A program made the position numbers and the translations under genes. The notes under the pieces were generated by a model, which saw nothing but the letters and a program-made list of their open reading frames with translations, did no database searches and was not told the DNA's origin. This document shows positions 8,058-15,980 of a DNA stretch of 46,663 bases, one piece after another. Source of the DNA: CAYJLW01 sp964370965 (GTDB lineage: Bacteria > Actinomycetota > Acidimicrobiia > UBA2766); contig CAYJLW010000028.1 in assembly GCA_964370965.1 (NCBI GenBank), forward strand, positions 1-46,663, given 5' to 3'. The stretch's first letter is position 1, and each line of letters opens with the position of its first letter.

Positions 8058-9209
8058 GTGGACTTCGACTGGCCGCCCGAAGCCGAGGCCTGCCGCGCCG
8101 ACATCAGGGCCTGGCTCGAGGAGCATCCGTGCCCGTCCCCGAACGAGCTCGCCGGGGCGGGCCTCGTCGCTCCGCACTGGCCGGAGCCCTACGGCCTGGG
8201 AGCCGATCCCGTCCGCCAGCTCGTGATAGACGAGGAGCTGAAGCGGGCGAACGTGAGCCGGCCCATGAACACGATCGGGATCGGCTGGGCGGGCCCCACG
8301 ATCCTCTTCGCCGGCACCGAGGAGCAGCAGAAGCGCTACCTGCCCAAGATCCTCTCCGGCGAGGAGATCTGGTGCCAGCTCTTCAGCGAACCCGGCGCCG
8401 GTTCGGACCTCGCGAGCCTGTCCACGAAGGCCGTGCGCGACGGCGACGAGTACGTCGTCAACGGTCAGAAGATCTGGACGTCGTACGCCCAGTTCGCCCG
8501 CTTCGGGATCCTCATCGCCCGCACCGACCCGAACGCCACGAAGCACGAGGGCATCAGCTACTTCGTCTGCCCCATGGACACCCCCGGTATCACGGTTCGT
8601 CCGATCATCGAGATGACCGGCACCCACACCTTCAACGAGGTCTTCTTCGACGACGTGCGCATCCCGGCGGAGAACCTCGTGGGGGAGGAGAACCGGGGCT
8701 GGACGCTCGCCAAGGTCACGCTCGGCAACGAGCGCGTGTCCCTGTCCACGGGCGGCGCCCTGTGGGGGATGGGCCCCACGGCGCTCGACCTCCTCGACGT
8801 CGTGCGCGCGCACGGCGGCTGCCCGGAGCCCCTCATGCGCCAGCGCCTCGCCCGCCTTTACGTGGAGCACGAGACGCTCCGGCTCCTGCGCCTGCGCGCC
8901 GTGAGTGCCCGCATCGCCGGACGCGAGCCCGGCCCGGAGGCTTCGGTGCAGAAGGCCGTCGCCGACGAGCACGGTCAGCACGTCTTCGAGGCGGCGAAGG
9001 ATCTCGCCGGGACGTGGGGCATGCTCGACTGCCAGGGACCGTTCAACGACTTCGTCTGGTACCACGGGTACCTCTTCGCCCGGGCGCTCACGATCGGGGG
9101 CGGCACCACCGAGGTGCAGAAGAACATCATCGGCGAGAAGGTCCTGCGCCTCCCGAAGGAACCCGACGTGGAGGCGGGCAAGACCTGGGCCGAGGCGCAC
9201 GCGGGCTGA
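8058..9209 (+). CDS. Acyl-CoA dehydrogenase
   Basis: 383 residues from GTG 8058, with a good ribosome binding site. Family features in order: N-terminal helical domain; the FAD/substrate loop CQLFSEPGAGSDLASL; VNGQKIWTSYAQFA (beta-domain flavin contact); ITVRPIIEMTGTHTFNEVFF with DDVRIPAENLVGEENRGW; and the C-terminal GGGTTEVQKNIIGEKVLRLP. It oxidises an acyl-CoA thioester at the alpha-beta carbons and passes electrons to ETF. The region that holds the catalytic Glu in straight-chain enzymes does not let me assign a base safely. Many actinobacterial members of this type act on sterol or branched-chain acyl-CoAs. The next gene (MFS fusion) begins directly after the stop, so they are co-transcribed. 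Confidence 0.92.
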   Translation: MDFDWPPEAEACRADIRAWLEEHPCPSPNELAGAGLVAPHWPEPYGLGADPVRQLVIDEELKRANVSRPMNTIGIGWAGPTILFAGTEEQQKRYLPKILSGEEIWCQLFSEPGAGSDLASLSTKAVRDGDEYVVNGQKIWTSYAQFARFGILIARTDPNATKHEGISYFVCPMDTPGITVRPIIEMTGTHTFNEVFFDDVRIPAENLVGEENRGWTLAKVTLGNERVSLSTGGALWGMGPTALDLLDVVRAHGGCPEPLMRQRLARLYVEHETLRLLRLRAVSARIAGREPGPEASVQKAVADEHGQHVFEAAKDLAGTWGMLDCQGPFNDFVWYHGYLFARALTIGGGTTEVQKNIIGEKVLRLPKEPDVEAGKTWAEAHAG

Positions 9210-10847
9210 GTGCGGCTCTCCGGGCGCCACCAGGCGAGCGTCGCCGCCCCCGTCGAAGCGGTCGCTGCCGCCCTGGCGTCTCTGGCCGGCGCCTGGAGCG
9301 CCGAGGGGGGTGGGGCGGTGGTCGCTCCTTCGCGCAGTGTCCGCGACGGCGCCGTCGATCTGGACTGGGAGGAGGACGCCGACCTCTACGGCCGCATCCG
9401 TCTCCACGCCAGGGTGGCGCCGGACGCCGAGGGGGGAACCGTGTGGGAGCTCTCCGTGCGGGCGGTGGTCCACGTCCCCTACTTCGGCTGGTTTGTGCGA
9501 CCCCTGCTCGCCGGGGGGCTCCGCCACGGCCTCCGCATGCTCGGCGCCGGGGCGGCGCTCCTGGCCACGGGGGCGGTCGCGCGACGCGAAGACCTCCCGG
9601 CCGCGCCGCAACCCTGGTACGCGGTCCCGGGGCCGGTGACGCCGGCAGAGGCGGCCACTCTGGCGACGCTCTGCATGGTGCTTCTAGTGGTGGGCTACTG
9701 CTCCTCCGTGTTCACCCAGACGGCGGACGCCGTCGTGAGGACGTTTCACACCACGGACGCCGCGCTCGGAGTGTCCCTCGCCGTCACCCGCGTGGGCAGC
9801 CTCGTCGCCATCGTGGGCGCCGTGCTCGCCGACCGCGTCGGGCGGCGCCGCATCGTCCTCGTGGGTGTGGGCGGGCTCTGCGTCACGACGCTGGCGTGCG
9901 CGGCGGCGCCCGGCTTCGCCGTCCTGACCGGTCTCCAGCTCGCCGTGCGGGGCTTCGCCACGCTGGCGGGCACCGTGGGCTTCATGGTCGTGGTCGAGGA
10001 GGCTCCCGAGAAGGCCCGGGCGTACCTCCTCGGCTTCGCCCTCCTCGCCGGGGGCGGCGGGTACGGCCTCGGCGCCGCCCTCCTGCCTCTCCTCGACGTC
10101 GACGCGGGGTTCTGGCGGGTGTCTTTCGCCCTGGGAGGCCTGGGTCTCTTCCTCCTGCCCGGCCTCGCTCGCCGCCTCCGTGAGACCCGCCGCTTCTCCG
10201 ACCTCCGGGCGCGGGGGGCCCGCACAGGCCGGGCGACCGAGGTCGTCGACGCCCGCTACGGCGGCCGTTTCGCAGCCATGTGCACCGTCGTGTTCCTCCT
10301 CCAGTTCGCCGCCGCCCCCACGTCACAGTTCACGAACCGGTACCTCATGGACGAGCGCGGGATGTCGGGTCTCGGGATCTCCTTCATGCGGGCGGCGACG
10401 AGCAGCGTCCTCGTGGTCGTGGCCCTCTGGGTGGGCGGCGTGCTCGCGGAGCGCCGGGGGCGGCGCCACACGGCCCGCTGGACCGTCGTCGTCGCCACGG
10501 TCGCCGACGCCGTGTTCTTCCTCGGCACGGGCGTGTTCCTCTGGGCGGGGATGCTCCTCTCCTCCGTGGCGGGAGCCGTCTCGGCGCCGTCGATGTCGTC
10601 CTTCGGCAGCGAGCTCTTCCCCACCGAGGTGCGGGGCACCGCCCACGGGGGCCTCATCCTCGTCGGTGTCCTGGGTGCCGTCTCCGGTCTCGTCTTCACC
10701 GGCTACATGGCCGACGCGCTGGGCTCTGTGGGTGTGGCGTCGGCGCTCACCGATGCCGGCCCCCTGTTGGCCGCCGCCGTCTTCATGCGCTTCCTTCCCG
10801 AGGCCCGCGGCCGTGCACTGGACGACGTCAGCCCCCCCGAGGTGTGA
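9210..10847 (+). CDS. MFS transporter with N-terminal SRPBCC-like domain
   Basis: 545 residues from GTG 9210, immediately after the acyl-CoA dehydrogenase stop. Residues 1 to about 145 are soluble and look like an SRPBCC/polyketide-cyclase fold: HQASVAAPVEAVAAALASL, the strand-rich RIRLHARVAPDAEGGTVWEL, then YFGWFVRPLLAGGLRHGLRM. From about 150 a 12-helix MFS body follows, with the motif-A loop DRVGRRRIVLVG between helices 2 and 3 and ELFPTEVRGTAHG in the C-terminal half. The frame is continuous, so this is one polypeptide unless the MFS part has its own internal start. An amphipathic soluble domain fused to a transporter suggests binding of a lipid-like or aromatic substrate before transport, perhaps linked to the acyl-CoA dehydrogenase. 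That is inference. Confidence 0.82.
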   Translation: MRLSGRHQASVAAPVEAVAAALASLAGAWSAEGGGAVVAPSRSVRDGAVDLDWEEDADLYGRIRLHARVAPDAEGGTVWELSVRAVVHVPYFGWFVRPLLAGGLRHGLRMLGAGAALLATGAVARREDLPAAPQPWYAVPGPVTPAEAATLATLCMVLLVVGYCSSVFTQTADAVVRTFHTTDAALGVSLAVTRVGSLVAIVGAVLADRVGRRRIVLVGVGGLCVTTLACAAAPGFAVLTGLQLAVRGFATLAGTVGFMVVVEEAPEKARAYLLGFALLAGGGGYGLGAALLPLLDVDAGFWRVSFALGGLGLFLLPGLARRLRETRRFSDLRARGARTGRATEVVDARYGGRFAAMCTVVFLLQFAAAPTSQFTNRYLMDERGMSGLGISFMRAATSSVLVVVALWVGGVLAERRGRRHTARWTVVVATVADAVFFLGTGVFLWAGMLLSSVAGAVSAPSMSSFGSELFPTEVRGTAHGGLILVGVLGAVSGLVFTGYMADALGSVGVASALTDAGPLLAAAVFMRFLPEARGRALDDVSPPEV

Positions 10848-10860
10848 CGCGGGCGAGGAC

Positions 10861-11514
10861 CTAGCGGATCGCGACGCCGCTCACGCCCGGACGGGTGACC
10901 TTGATCGGGATGGGGACCTCGAAGCGGTCGAGGCGCCGGACGCTGAAGCCCGCCGCCTCGACGGCCGCCACGGTGTCCCGGTTGAGGTGGCAGCCCCCGG
11001 TGCAGCGACCCCAGAGGCCGTCCCAACGGTCCTGGCGGCGGGCGAGCTCGGGGTCCTGCGCCCGCACGTGCTCGAGGAAGAAGAGCTTGCCTCCGGGGCG
11101 CAGCACCCTCCTCGCCTCGACGAGGGCGGCATCCGCGTCGGGCACCGTACACAGGACGAACGTGGCGACCACGGCGCCGACGGACGCGTCTGCCAGGGGC
11201 AGGGCGGCGGCCGGGGCGTCTCCGAGCGTGGCGTGGGCGGGCATCCGGGGCCGGAGGTACGACGCCATGGCCGGGTCGGGCTCGAAGAGGTGGAGACGGT
11301 CCACCGTGGACGGGTAGTGCTCGAGGTTCAGCCCCGTCCCGGCGCCGATCTCGACGACGTCACCGGCGGCGCCGGACAAGAGCTGCTCGCGGCGCCATGC
11401 GAGACCGGCGGCCTCGGCCCGTGGGGCCATGCGGTTGTAGTACCAGGCGAGAAGACGGTGGCCCTTGCGGGCCGGGGGCCCAGGGGCCCGGGTAGCCGTT
11501 CGAGTTCGCCTCAC
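10861..11514 (-). CDS. Class I SAM-dependent methyltransferase
   Basis: 217 residues from GTG 11514. Motif I is VVEIGAGTGLNLEHYP (residues 53-68), the acidic residue after strand 2 is in LHLFEPDPAM, and FVLCTVPDADAALVEARRVLRPGGKLFFLEHV is the typical motif II/III region. The short N-terminus (LLAWYYNRMAPRAE) and the GCHLNRDT segment resemble small phospholipid/ubiquinone-type methyltransferases. The GTG overlaps the stop of the upstream hydrolase gene (GTGA), so translation is probably coupled. Substrate unknown. Convergent with the MFS fusion gene. Confidence 0.88.
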   Translation of the reverse strand: MRRTRTATRAPGPPARKGHRLLAWYYNRMAPRAEAAGLAWRREQLLSGAAGDVVEIGAGTGLNLEHYPSTVDRLHLFEPDPAMASYLRPRMPAHATLGDAPAAALPLADASVGAVVATFVLCTVPDADAALVEARRVLRPGGKLFFLEHVRAQDPELARRQDRWDGLWGRCTGGCHLNRDTVAAVEAAGFSVRRLDRFEVPIPIKVTRPGVSGVAIR

Positions 11515-13466
11515 GGGTCGTAGCGTATGCACTGCGCGTCGGACGTGGCCGTGAAAGGTCCGGCCGGCACCGTGGGTGTGCCCGTGTCGAGGAGGTCGTC
11601 GAAGAACTCGCGCACGAGTTGCGGGTTGGCCTGCACGCCGAAGTGGCCCGCGTCGAGCTGCAGGAGTACGCGCGTGCGACCGGCGTCGTTGCCGGCGGCC
11701 GGGAGCGCCACCGGTGCCCGCCCTTGGAGGGTCTGGATGGCGAACACGGCCAGCAGGGGCGGGTCGGCGACGGGGAAGCCGGCCGCCGCGGCGCCGTGCT
11801 CGGCGGTTTCCCGGACCGAGCACCCGTCGTCGACGCCTTCCGTCATGACCACGTGGGGGGTCTGGATCGCCCCGGCGTAGTTGGCCGCGTCACCCGCCTC
11901 GGCGAGGGTCTGCATGATCTGGACGACGGGGTGGAACTCGTCGAGCTCCCCGCTGGGGGCGAGCAGGACGGCGTCGATGAGCGGGCGGACGTCGCCCCGG
12001 TGCACGAGCGCGTGGTACAGCCCGGCGCCCGGTGCCGAGAGGAAGGCCCCGGCGAACTCGGGGTCCTCGGCCAGCAGCAGCGGGCCCGACACCGACCCCT
12101 GGCTGTGGCCGTAGAAGGTTACGAGGGAGTCGTCGGTGGTGAGGTCCGAGGGGGCCCCGGCGGGGCCGCCGGGGAGCGAGAACCCGCGGGCAACCCGCTT
12201 CAGCCACATGTGGTCGGCCGCCCCTTGGCGTTGGTTGTTGCGGCCGGCGACCGGGTTCAGGAAGTTGAAGTAGGCCATCGACTCGAGGTCGTCGGGCGAG
12301 ATCGGGATGCCGAGGCGCGCGAGCTCGTCGGCGAGGTCGTCGATCGCCGGGTCCCGCCGGGCGCCGGTCATGTACGGCGACACCGAGATCACGGCGTAGC
12401 GGAGCTGGTAGGGGGGAGGGAAGTAGCGGTTCACGAAGGACGAGGCGCTCGTGAACCAGGCCCCGGTGCCGTCACCCTCGACGATCACGGGCCAGCCCGC
12501 CGCGGGCGCCGTGGTGCACGGGAAGACGATCTCGTAGTCGGCTTCCTCCCAGCCGCCCAGGAGCGCCTGGCCGCCGGGGCCGACGGCGATCTCGCCGCCG
12601 GCGGAGATGTAGGGGGAGGCGCCCTGCTGCCAGCGGGGCAGGGCGACCTTGCCCTGGATGCGTGCCACGGGGCTGGGCCCGCACGCCGTCATGACGTTCG
12701 CGGAGGTCACCCCCGGCGCCGGGAGGGCCTCGACGGCGGCGGCGACGGCGTCCATCTCGGGGGTCACCTGCTGGGTGGTGTACACGGTGAACGCCGCCAC
12801 CTGGTTGGTCGCCCAGGACGTCTCGGCCGCCACGTAGGACATCACGGCGCTGCGCTGCGCGGCGAGGGCGTCGAAGCGCTCCTGGGTGAAGCCCGTGTCG
12901 GCGGTCCACGGGGAGGCGAGGCGGTCGACCAGGGGGGCGCGCTGGATCTGGCCGCCGGAGCTGTCGCGCAGACCGGTGAAGAGCACGACGGCGTAGGTGG
13001 TGTCCTCCTCGAGGACGAAGCCCGGGTACGGCAGGACCGTGAGGAGGTTGAAGGGCCGCAGCATCGACCCGGTGGGCTTGAAGTTCGCCGACACGGGGAC
13101 GCGCTCGCCGTAGCGGGGGGAGCCCGGGTCGATGTTGACGATCTGCAGGGGAGACCCCGTGCCGGTGGAGGACTGGGGCGTGGGCAGCGACCAGGCGGCC
13201 AGGGGTGCGGAGAACGTGAAGTACGAAGCGGCGTTGGCTCCGAAGCCCTTGGTGGCGACGGCGCCCTTCGAGAAGATCGCGCTCACGAGGCCGTTCCAGG
13301 AACCGGGCGCCCCGGTGAGGTCGATGCTGCCGTCGGCCGCCTTGCGGACGTCGTTGGGCCAGGGCAGGTCGAAGAAGCCGCCCCCGGCCTTCATGTTCGG
13401 CGCCGACTTGCAGGCGCCTCCCAGCGCTGCCGCGACGATGACGAGTGCGACGAGTCGCCTGCGCAT
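11511..13466 (-). CDS. Secreted (lipo)protein alpha/beta hydrolase, lipase/esterase type
   Basis: 651 residues. The N-terminus RRRLVALVIVAAALGGAC is a signal peptide with a near-lipobox (GGA-Cys19; the -3 residue is Gly, so lipidation is likely but not certain). About 430 residues of beta-rich N-terminal sequence precede a hydrolase core with the nucleophile elbow YGHSQGS (Ser455), an acidic residue candidate in EGVDDGCS (Asp546/547) and His608 in DAGHFGV. The layout resembles bacterial surface lipases/lysophospholipases with a large N-terminal domain. Likely role: extracellular ester or lipid hydrolysis at the cell envelope. It is the first gene of a two-gene unit with the methyltransferase and is divergent from the double-VOC gene (147-bp gap). 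Confidence 0.83.
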   Translation of the reverse strand: MRRRLVALVIVAAALGGACKSAPNMKAGGGFFDLPWPNDVRKAADGSIDLTGAPGSWNGLVSAIFSKGAVATKGFGANAASYFTFSAPLAAWSLPTPQSSTGTGSPLQIVNIDPGSPRYGERVPVSANFKPTGSMLRPFNLLTVLPYPGFVLEEDTTYAVVLFTGLRDSSGGQIQRAPLVDRLASPWTADTGFTQERFDALAAQRSAVMSYVAAETSWATNQVAAFTVYTTQQVTPEMDAVAAAVEALPAPGVTSANVMTACGPSPVARIQGKVALPRWQQGASPYISAGGEIAVGPGGQALLGGWEEADYEIVFPCTTAPAAGWPVIVEGDGTGAWFTSASSFVNRYFPPPYQLRYAVISVSPYMTGARRDPAIDDLADELARLGIPISPDDLESMAYFNFLNPVAGRNNQRQGAADHMWLKRVARGFSLPGGPAGAPSDLTTDDSLVTFYGHSQGSVSGPLLLAEDPEFAGAFLSAPGAGLYHALVHRGDVRPLIDAVLLAPSGELDEFHPVVQIMQTLAEAGDAANYAGAIQTPHVVMTEGVDDGCSVRETAEHGAAAAGFPVADPPLLAVFAIQTLQGRAPVALPAAGNDAGRTRVLLQLDAGHFGVQANPQLVREFFDDLLDTGTPTVPAGPFTATSDAQCIRYDP

Positions 13467-13580
13467 GGCGTGCCTCCAGCCGTTTGCCTGCCGCGGACGT
13501 CCCCTACGTCCCCTCCTCGGGGAAGGCTACGGAGCCGCACGGGGGAACGTCAACGGGGTCTTGGGGTCCCGGGCGTTTTG

Positions 13581-13595
13581 CCGGTCCCGGACCGG
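13581..13595. promoter_or_regulatory. 15-bp palindrome upstream of the double-VOC gene
   Basis: CCGGTCC-C-GGACCGG lies 18 nt before the ATG at 13614, within the divergent region shared with the lipase gene. Position suits an operator or a 5' hairpin that affects initiation. Short GC palindromes arise by chance in this genome, so confidence is low. Confidence 0.3.
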
Positions 13596-13613
13596 TGATG
13601 CATCCTCGGGGCC

Positions 13614-14456
13614 ATGATCACCCGGGTGCACCACTTCGCCACCGTCGTCCCTTCGATCGAGGCCGGGGTCGAGATCTGGCGGGACCGATTCGGCCTGGAG
13701 GTCGAGACCGAGGCGACCGTGCCGGAACAGAACGTCCGCGCTGCCCTCCTGCCCTGCGGCGACGGCGAGATCGAGCTTCTCGAAGCGCTCGACGCCGACA
13801 GCCCCATCGGGAGGTTCCTCGAAGACGGGGGCGGCATCCACCACGTCTGCTTCCAGTGCGACGACACCGATGCCGAGCTCTCCCGCCTCGACGGCGACGG
13901 CGTGAGGCTCGTCGACAAGGTCGCCCGTCGCGGAGTCGCCGGGCGTATCGGCTTCCTGCACCCGAAGGCCACCCACGGCGTGCTCTGCGAGCTCGCCACC
14001 CCCGGCGGCGGCGTGGAGCTCTCCCCCTACGCCCGCCCCCACCCTCCGGAGGACACGCCGTTCCGGGCGACCGGGTTCCACCATTGCACCGTCGCCGTGC
14101 TCGACGTCGACGCCGGCCTCGCCACGTTCGCGGCCAACTTCGGCCTCACGGAACGCACGAACCCGTTCCCGGTCCCCGAGTTCGGCGCGAAGGCAGTGCG
14201 TGTGGTGCTGGCCAACTGCGGGATCGACCTCACCGCCGAGGTCGTGGCGGGCGGCTGGCTCGCCCGGCGCCTCACCGCCAAGGGGGAGGGCGCGGCCGCG
14301 CTCTGCCTCACGGTGGAGTCACTGCGCCCCGGAATCGACCGGCTCCGGGGCGATGGTTTCGACGTCGCCCTCGCGACGGCGAGCGACGGCGTCGATCTGG
14401 CTATCCTCCCGCCCAGGGCGGCCTCAGGGGTAACACTGTTGCTCCGGGAGTCCTGA
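13614..14456 (+). CDS. Double VOC-domain protein, methylmalonyl-CoA epimerase-like
   Basis: 280 residues, about twice a single VOC protein. The first half is close to methylmalonyl-CoA epimerase in pattern: VHHFATVVPSIEAGVEIW, GEIELLEAL, GIHHVCFQCDDTDAEL and HGVLCELATP, giving the usual two His and Glu metal ligands. The second half begins FHHCTVAVLDVDAGLATF and ends with VTLLLRES; it has the VOC secondary structure pattern but fewer obvious ligands. It could be an epimerase, a dioxygenase-like or a 4-hydroxyphenylpyruvate-type two-module protein. The upstream GGGG four nt from the ATG is a weak ribosome binding site. The stop overlaps the start of the downstream secreted glycosidase gene by one base (TGATG). 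Confidence 0.72.
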   Translation: MITRVHHFATVVPSIEAGVEIWRDRFGLEVETEATVPEQNVRAALLPCGDGEIELLEALDADSPIGRFLEDGGGIHHVCFQCDDTDAELSRLDGDGVRLVDKVARRGVAGRIGFLHPKATHGVLCELATPGGGVELSPYARPHPPEDTPFRATGFHHCTVAVLDVDAGLATFAANFGLTERTNPFPVPEFGAKAVRVVLANCGIDLTAEVVAGGWLARRLTAKGEGAAALCLTVESLRPGIDRLRGDGFDVALATASDGVDLAILPPRAASGVTLLLRES

Positions 14457-15817
14457 TGCCAAGACAGCGAGTCCGCGCCACTCTCGGGGCGGCGCTCGCC
14501 GCCGCCGTCCTTCTCGCCGTGGCGCCGGGGCATTCGCCCGCCGTCGCCGACGTGGCCGCGATGAACGAGTTCCCGCGTGCCGTGTTGACGGCAGCGCCCC
14601 GGAGCGGGCCTGCGCCCCTCTGGGTGCGTTTCGACGCCTCGGGTTCCTGGGACCCCGACGGGAGCGTGACGACGTGGGCGTGGAACTTCGGCGACGGCAC
14701 GACCGGGAGCGGCCCCGTCGTGTGGCACGCCTACGACAGGGCCGGTCTGCGTCTCGCCGGCGTCACCGTCACCGACGACAAGGGGGCGTCCGCCGCCGCT
14801 TTCACGATCATCGCCGTTACGGCGGGAACCGGGTCTCCCCTTCCGGGCGTCGGATGGGGCATCTACTCCCACCACGGTGAGGCGACGGCGAGCCCGTCTG
14901 TCGTGCCCGCCATGGACAGGGAACGCCCCACGATGATCCGCTGGCTGGTCGAGATCGACCGCTACCTCGTGTCCGGCCCCCGGGTGGTCGACTGGTCGGC
15001 CTACGACGCCTTCCTGCAACGGGTGCGCGACCTCGGTGCCCACCTGCAGATCTCCCTGTCCGCCCGCGACCTCTGCTGGTCCGGGGTCGGGGCCAACCCC
15101 TTCTTCGGTTGGTGCCCGAACGCCGGGTTGATCATGAACGGCTGGGCGGCGGACAACCTCCGGCTCTGGTTCAAGGACCCGGCAGTCTCGTACCGGCCCT
15201 TCGTCGAGGGCCTCGTGGACAAGGCGCTCGCCTTCGTGCCCCCGGAACGCCTCACTGTGAGTCCCTGGAACGAGCCCGACCAGCGTTTCACGCTCTGGGG
15301 CAACCGGGCCAACTACGCGGATCCCTGGGTGAACTTCACGACCTACGGTCTGGACAACTCCCGCTGGACCGGCGGGTACCGCCACCTCACTCCCCTCTAC
15401 GACACGGTGGCATCCGTGCTCGCCGCCCGGACCGGCGGTCGGGCGCGGGTGGCGAGCGGGGGCATCGTGCACGACGGCTGGCGCGCGGCGACAGCGTCCC
15501 GCACCGAACTGCTCGAGATCCACGCCTACCTCATCGGGAGCGGCGCCGACGCCGGTGCGGTCCTGGCCAACGTCGAGGCACAGCTCCTCGCGTGGCAGGC
15601 GCTGCGCCCCGGGCTCCCCTTCTTGGTGGGCGAGACCGGCATCGACGGCTACTCCGCGCGCCAGATCACTCCCACCGAGGCCGGGTACCTCCGGACGGTC
15701 CACGACGAGCTCTCGCGCCGCTACCAGGGTCGCTACCTGGGCATGGCTCTCCACAGCGGCGCGCCGTCCTTCGCCCCGTCCCCGGCGTGGTGGAACTCCG
15801 GTTACGACGGGACCTGA
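14456..15817 (+). CDS. Secreted PKD-domain glycoside hydrolase-like protein (clan GH-A type)
   Basis: 453 residues from ATG 14456. Signal peptide at residues 1-32 (ATLGAALAAAVLLAVAPG). A PKD domain spans about 45-122, with the classic VRFDASGSWDPDGSVTTWAW and NFGDGTT. From about 130 a TIM-barrel-type catalytic domain shows Glu273 in VSPWNEPDQRF (the N-E-P acid/base motif) and Glu393 in FLVGETGIDGY (strand-7 nucleophile), plus EIHAYLIG. These fit clan GH-A retaining glycosidases such as GH5, GH39 or GH53-like proteins. Substrate unknown. It is translationally linked to the VOC gene by TGATG although the two functions look unrelated, and it is followed by a strong hairpin at 15916-15967. Confidence 0.8.
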   Translation: MPRQRVRATLGAALAAAVLLAVAPGHSPAVADVAAMNEFPRAVLTAAPRSGPAPLWVRFDASGSWDPDGSVTTWAWNFGDGTTGSGPVVWHAYDRAGLRLAGVTVTDDKGASAAAFTIIAVTAGTGSPLPGVGWGIYSHHGEATASPSVVPAMDRERPTMIRWLVEIDRYLVSGPRVVDWSAYDAFLQRVRDLGAHLQISLSARDLCWSGVGANPFFGWCPNAGLIMNGWAADNLRLWFKDPAVSYRPFVEGLVDKALAFVPPERLTVSPWNEPDQRFTLWGNRANYADPWVNFTTYGLDNSRWTGGYRHLTPLYDTVASVLAARTGGRARVASGGIVHDGWRAATASRTELLEIHAYLIGSGADAGAVLANVEAQLLAWQALRPGLPFLVGETGIDGYSARQITPTEAGYLRTVHDELSRRYQGRYLGMALHSGAPSFAPSPAWWNSGYDGT

Positions 15818-15862
15818 GGGAGACCGGTCCGGAGCAGCAGCGTCCCGGCTAGGACGTCGGTC

Positions 15863-15916
15863 AGGACCGGGTCCTCCGACGGGACCGGGTCCTCTCACGG
15901 GACCGGGTCCTCTCAC
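15863..15916. repeat. Three 18-bp tandem repeats
   Basis: Unit GGGACCGGGTCCTCTCAC; copies 2 and 3 are identical and copy 1 differs at a few positions. Each unit contains the small palindrome GGACC-G-GGTCC. It lies in the 3' region of the glycosidase gene, directly before the large hairpin. Confidence 0.75.
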
Positions 15917-15967
15917 CGAACTGGGCGCGCTGCGCGTCACATATGACGCGTGACGCGCCCAGTTCGG
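15916..15967. terminator. Two-tier hairpin between convergent genes (bidirectional terminator)
   Basis: Outer stem CCGAACTGGGCGCG pairs perfectly over 14 bp with 15954-15967. A 3-nt by 3-nt internal loop follows, then an inner 7-bp stem CGCGTCA/TGACGCG with loop CATA. It sits between the stop of the glycosidase (15817) and the stop of the MFS gene (15981), so it can stop transcription from both sides. There is no T-run, as is common for actinobacterial hairpins. Confidence 0.7.
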
Positions 15968-15980
15968 GTGGTTGGGGCTC

